A program made the position numbers and the translations under genes. Shown piece by piece: positions 46,987-49,176 of a stretch of 49,176 nt of DNA. Source of the DNA: Oscillatoria princeps RMCB-10 (GTDB taxonomy: Bacteria > Cyanobacteriota > Cyanobacteriia > Cyanobacteriales > Oscillatoriaceae); contig JAHHHT010000049.1 in the NCBI GenBank assembly GCA_019359235.1, positions 1 through 49,176 of the forward strand, read 5' to 3'. Numbering within the stretch: the first letter of the stretch is position 1; the number at the start of each line of letters is the position of its first letter. The notes under the pieces are model-generated. The model did not search any database. It saw only the letters and a list, made by a program, of their open reading frames with translations, and had not been told where the DNA came from.

Positions 46987-47049
46987 TGGTTTGCTCCCTC
47001 TCCCTTGAAGTTTTTGCTCTTTTATTTTATTATATATTGGGGCTTGCAT

Positions 47050-47081
47050 ATTCCTCGTTCCCAGGCGGAGCCTGGGAACGC
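47050..47081. repeat. CGTTCCCAGGC hairpin
   Basis: CGTTCCCAGGCGGAGCCTGGGAACG forms a perfect hairpin in the spacer upstream of hisH. A related copy lies at 47808-47834. Confidence 0.8.
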
Positions 47082-47173
47082 TCGCCGGGAGGCTCCGCCT
47101 CCTACCACCCTATTGCTGGGTTCAGGGCTCTAGGTACTGCGAGAAACGTGTTCTATAGTTGGAGGAATTACCC

Positions 47174-47512
47174 ATGTTGAGAGATGCTTTAAAATGGATG
47201 TGTATCTTGTTGTTGATTTTGTCAGGTGTATTTTTATTTACGGCGGATGCGCAAGATGCTGTGATTTGTCTTATTTTGGTAGTAATGCTGTTTTTTGTGT
47301 GGCTATGTTTAGGTGAGGCATATTTAGATATTTGGGATTTCATCTCTAGTTTTAGCAAAAATGGTTTATTATGTTTATGTCTATTGCTGTTGATTGGTTT
47401 TGTGTATTTTGGGAGTCGGGGGGATGCGAATGCGGCTTTAGCTTGTTTGGGGAATTTTGTGTTTTTGTTTCCGTTGTGGTTCTTCTTATGTTATGAAAAC
47501 CCCCCAGATTAA
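47174..47512 (+). CDS. Small hydrophobic membrane protein
   Basis: 112 residues from ATG 47174 with GGAGGAA (47160-47166) upstream. Four hydrophobic segments (~8-25, 30-50, 65-82, 92-108), with 'GSRGDANAAL' between the last two. Markedly more A/T-rich than its neighbours, with many TTT/TTA codons, which may indicate transfer. No family recognised. Confidence 0.7.
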   Translation: MLRDALKWMCILLLILSGVFLFTADAQDAVICLILVVMLFFVWLCLGEAYLDIWDFISSFSKNGLLCLCLLLLIGFVYFGSRGDANAALACLGNFVFLFPLWFFLCYENPPD

Positions 47513-47922
47513 GATAGTGAATGAGAAACCCGGTTTCTTTCCCCCCGCCGAAGAAACAACCCCAGAAACCGGGTTTCTGCGACAACCTTCGCCTTTTACC
47601 GAAATCTTGAATGAGAAACCCGGTTTCTTTCTCCCCGTCGAACCCCAGAAACAACCCCAGAAACCGGGTTTCTGCGACAACCTTCGCCTTTCCCCGAAAT
47701 CTTGAATGAGAAACCCGGTTTCTTTCTCCTGAAGCTCCCCTTCCTAAAAAGGCAGCGTTGCGCTACTATTATAAACCGAAACTATCAAAAAAATAACGCC
47801 TTTTACTCGTTCCCAGGCTCTGCCTGGGAACGCCGAATTGCAGGCTCTGCCTCCCTCTATGAAACTTCTTGAGCAATATCCCACCGGCAATAAGTGGAAA
47901 CTTCGATTAATTTGCCTATAAT
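47513..47922. repeat. AAACCCGGTTT repeats and hairpins
   Basis: No gene. Three AGAAACCCGGTTTCTT units alternate with AGAAACCGGGTTTCTGCGAC and the word AACCTTCGCCTTT (47520-47725), then a GTTCCCAGGCTCTGCCTGGGAAC hairpin (47811-47833). Confidence 0.85.
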
Positions 47923-47924
47923 AT

Positions 47925-48155
47925 GATCAACCTCGGATCTCGACTGATGGAGTTCGGAGCTCGACGGATGGAGTTCGGAGCTCGACGGATGGAGTTCGGA
48001 GCTCGACGGATGGAGTTCGGAGCTCGACGGATGGAGTTCGGAGCTCGACGGATGGAGCTCGGAGCTCGACGGATGGAGCTCGGAGCTCGACGGATGGAGT
48101 TCGGAGCTCGACGGATGGAGTTCGGAGCTCGAACGATGGAGCTCGGAGCTCGAAT
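47925..48155. repeat. 21-bp tandem repeat, about 11 copies
   Basis: GATGGAGTTCGGAGCTCGAC plus G, repeated head to tail with T/C variation. Each unit contains GAGCTC and related half-palindromes. The length is a multiple of three, so frames on both strands stay open (MEFGARR on plus). No evidence that it is translated. Confidence 0.92.
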
Positions 48156-48185
48156 GTTGAAGTCCACCGGCACTGTTGGCGCACG

Positions 48186-48327
48186 GGTGGGGCTAAAGCC
48201 CAACTACGAACCGGTGGGGCTAAAGCCCAACTACGAACCGGTGGGGCTAAAGCCCAACTACGAACCGGTGGGGCTAAAGCCCAACTACGAACGGGTGGGG
48301 CTAAAGCCCAACTACAAACCGGTGGGT
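48186..48327. repeat. 27-bp tandem repeat, five copies
   Basis: GTGGGGCTAAAGCCCAACTA plus CGAACCG, containing the GGGCTAAAGCCC palindrome also seen at 37627-37672. In frame with the preceding 21-bp array. Confidence 0.92.
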
Positions 48328-48440
48328 AACGTGCCGGTGTGCTCGCATGGTTGACCCACTGGCACGCGCCTTGGGCCAGCAGCCTGCCGGCATTTTTTGT
48401 TTCGGCTGTTCTTCTGCGAGGGGGTTGGCAAAATCCTGAA

Positions 48441-48546
48441 GTCGCTTCCCTTCGGGGGAGTGGAATTAATGGAAACTCTACCTGGAACTTCCACTGCTCG
48501 GAGCCACTGCGTCGCTTCCCTTCGGGGAAGTGGAATTAATGGAAAC
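48441..48546 (+). CRISPR. Two-repeat CRISPR-like remnant, one 34-nt spacer
   Basis: Two 36-nt repeats, 48441-48476 and 48511-48546, differ at one base. They begin GTCGCTTCCCTTCGGGG and end GGAATTAATGGAAAC, with the stem CTTCCC-TTCG-GGGAAG and the GAAAC end typical of cyanobacterial CRISPR repeats. The 34-nt sequence between (48477-48510) is unique in the window. No cas genes are present. Confidence 0.65.
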
Positions 48547-48654
48547 CACCGGCACCCAACCCGCAAGCGCTCACCATCTCTTGTAGAGACGGGACATGTC
48601 GCGTCTCTCCATGTCCCGTCTGGTTGCGCCCGGTTTGTTTATCCCCGCGACTCC

Positions 48655-49176
48655 AACGCCAGAAACCGGGTTTCTGCGATAGCCAAAGCATCCCTACCGA
48701 GATATTTGTTCAGAAACCCGGTTTCTTTATCCCACGCGAAGCCAGAAACCGTCTGGTTGCGCCCGGTTTCTCGATCCCACCCCAAGCCAGAAACCGGGTT
48801 TGTGCGATAGCCGTTGCATCCCAAGCCAGAGATTTGCCCACAAACCCGGTTTCTCGATCCCACCCCAAGCCAGAAACCGGGTTTGTGCGATAGCCGTTGC
48901 ATCCCAAGCCAGAGATTTGCCCACAAAGCCGGTTTCTCGATCCCACCCCAAGCCAGAAACCGGGTTTGTGCGATAGCCGTTGCATCCCAAGCCAGAGATT
49001 TGTCCACAAACCCGGTTTCTCGATCCCACCCCAAGCCAGAAACCGGGTTTGTGCGATAGCCGTTGCATCCCAAGCCAGAGATTTGCCCACAAACCCGGTT
49101 TCTCGATCCCACCCCAAGCCAGAAACCGGGTTTGTGCGATAGCCGTTGCATCCCAAGCCAGAGATTTGCCCACAAA
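48655..49176. repeat. ~83-bp tandem repeat array with AAACCGGGTTT ends (runs off right edge)
   Basis: At least four full 83-bp units from 48785 onward, nearly identical: CCAGAAACCGGGTTTGTGCG, ATAGCCGTTGCATCCCAAGC, CAGAGATTTGCCCACAAACC, CGGTTTCTCGATCCCACCCC. Diverged starter units occupy 48655-48784. The palindromic ends match the 5860-6875 array but the middle differs. Confidence 0.92.

Noticed and set aside
48655-49176. 83-bp array considered as CRISPR or as a gene (178 codons open on the minus strand).
   Set aside because: Whole unit is conserved, with no variable spacers; the open frames come from the repeat period and have no start signal.
1-49176. tRNA or rRNA genes.
   Set aside because: No T-loop plus acceptor-stem pattern or rRNA signature was recognised by eye; a covariance-model scan would be needed to exclude them.

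Overview
The window looks like chromosome of a filamentous, Oscillatoriales-type cyanobacterium. petG (cytochrome b6f subunit V) is present. GCGATCGC (HIP1) words recur in the ordinary genes. A haemagglutinin-like TPS protein sits beside a TPR-CHAT protein, and there are 4-Cys-prefix Ser/Thr kinases, a giant DUF4114 protein and very many dispersed palindromic repeats. No tRNA or rRNA gene was recognised. The genus call is an inference.

Layout. 1-1279 (minus): start of a large secreted protein that runs off the left edge in 48-bp tandem repeats. 1806-5820: accessory islet with a Uma2-type nuclease, two DUF433/DUF5615 toxin-antitoxin pairs, one UPF0175/DUF3368 pair and a small coiled-coil membrane protein. 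5860-6875: ten-unit array of ~97-bp repeats. 6849-7231 (minus): two small gene remnants just downstream of the giant gene. 7360-24711 (minus): one gene of 5783 codons, the centre of the window. 25206-29533 (plus): small STAND ATPase with an N-terminal helix-turn-helix, a 4-Cys Ser/Thr kinase with TPRs, and an exported TPR protein overlapping it by 4 bp. 29674-36453 (minus): calcium-binding RTX-like protein, TPS-domain haemagglutinin-like protein and TPR-CHAT protease-like protein. 36593-37577: two different MITE-like element families. 37241-39486 (plus): small zinc-ribbon protein and a predicted pseudokinase with a polytopic C-terminus. 39764-42319 (minus) and 42573-44354 (plus): divergent SLH/SLBB polysaccharide-export protein and ABC exporter. 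44487-47049: core genes (membrane c-type cytochrome, petG, rsmD, hisH). 47174-47512: small membrane protein. 47513-49176: only repeats, plus a two-repeat CRISPR-like remnant with no cas genes.

How the parts may work together. The most unusual object is the giant protein. It has a PPC-like N-terminal domain, two DUF4114 domains, about 29 copies of a 29-residue Pro/Val repeat, two subtilisin-like domains (one lacking catalytic Asp and His), a cadherin-like segment, roughly 2,400 residues of Gln/Ala-rich coiled coil interrupted by Trp-rich hairpins, a Gly-rich hydrophobic region and a C-terminal domain resembling polymorphic-toxin tips. The left-edge gene shares its 5' leader and N-terminal domain, so the two look like paralogues with a common expression/export cassette. 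Just downstream of the giant gene is a small SD-led reading frame, broken or frameshifted at a CCCTTTT heptamer, in the place where an immunity gene would be expected. Together with the RTX/TPS/CHAT genes and the polysaccharide-export pair, much of the window concerns the cell surface and secreted proteins; the STAND/kinase genes are possible signalling partners. These functional links are inference.
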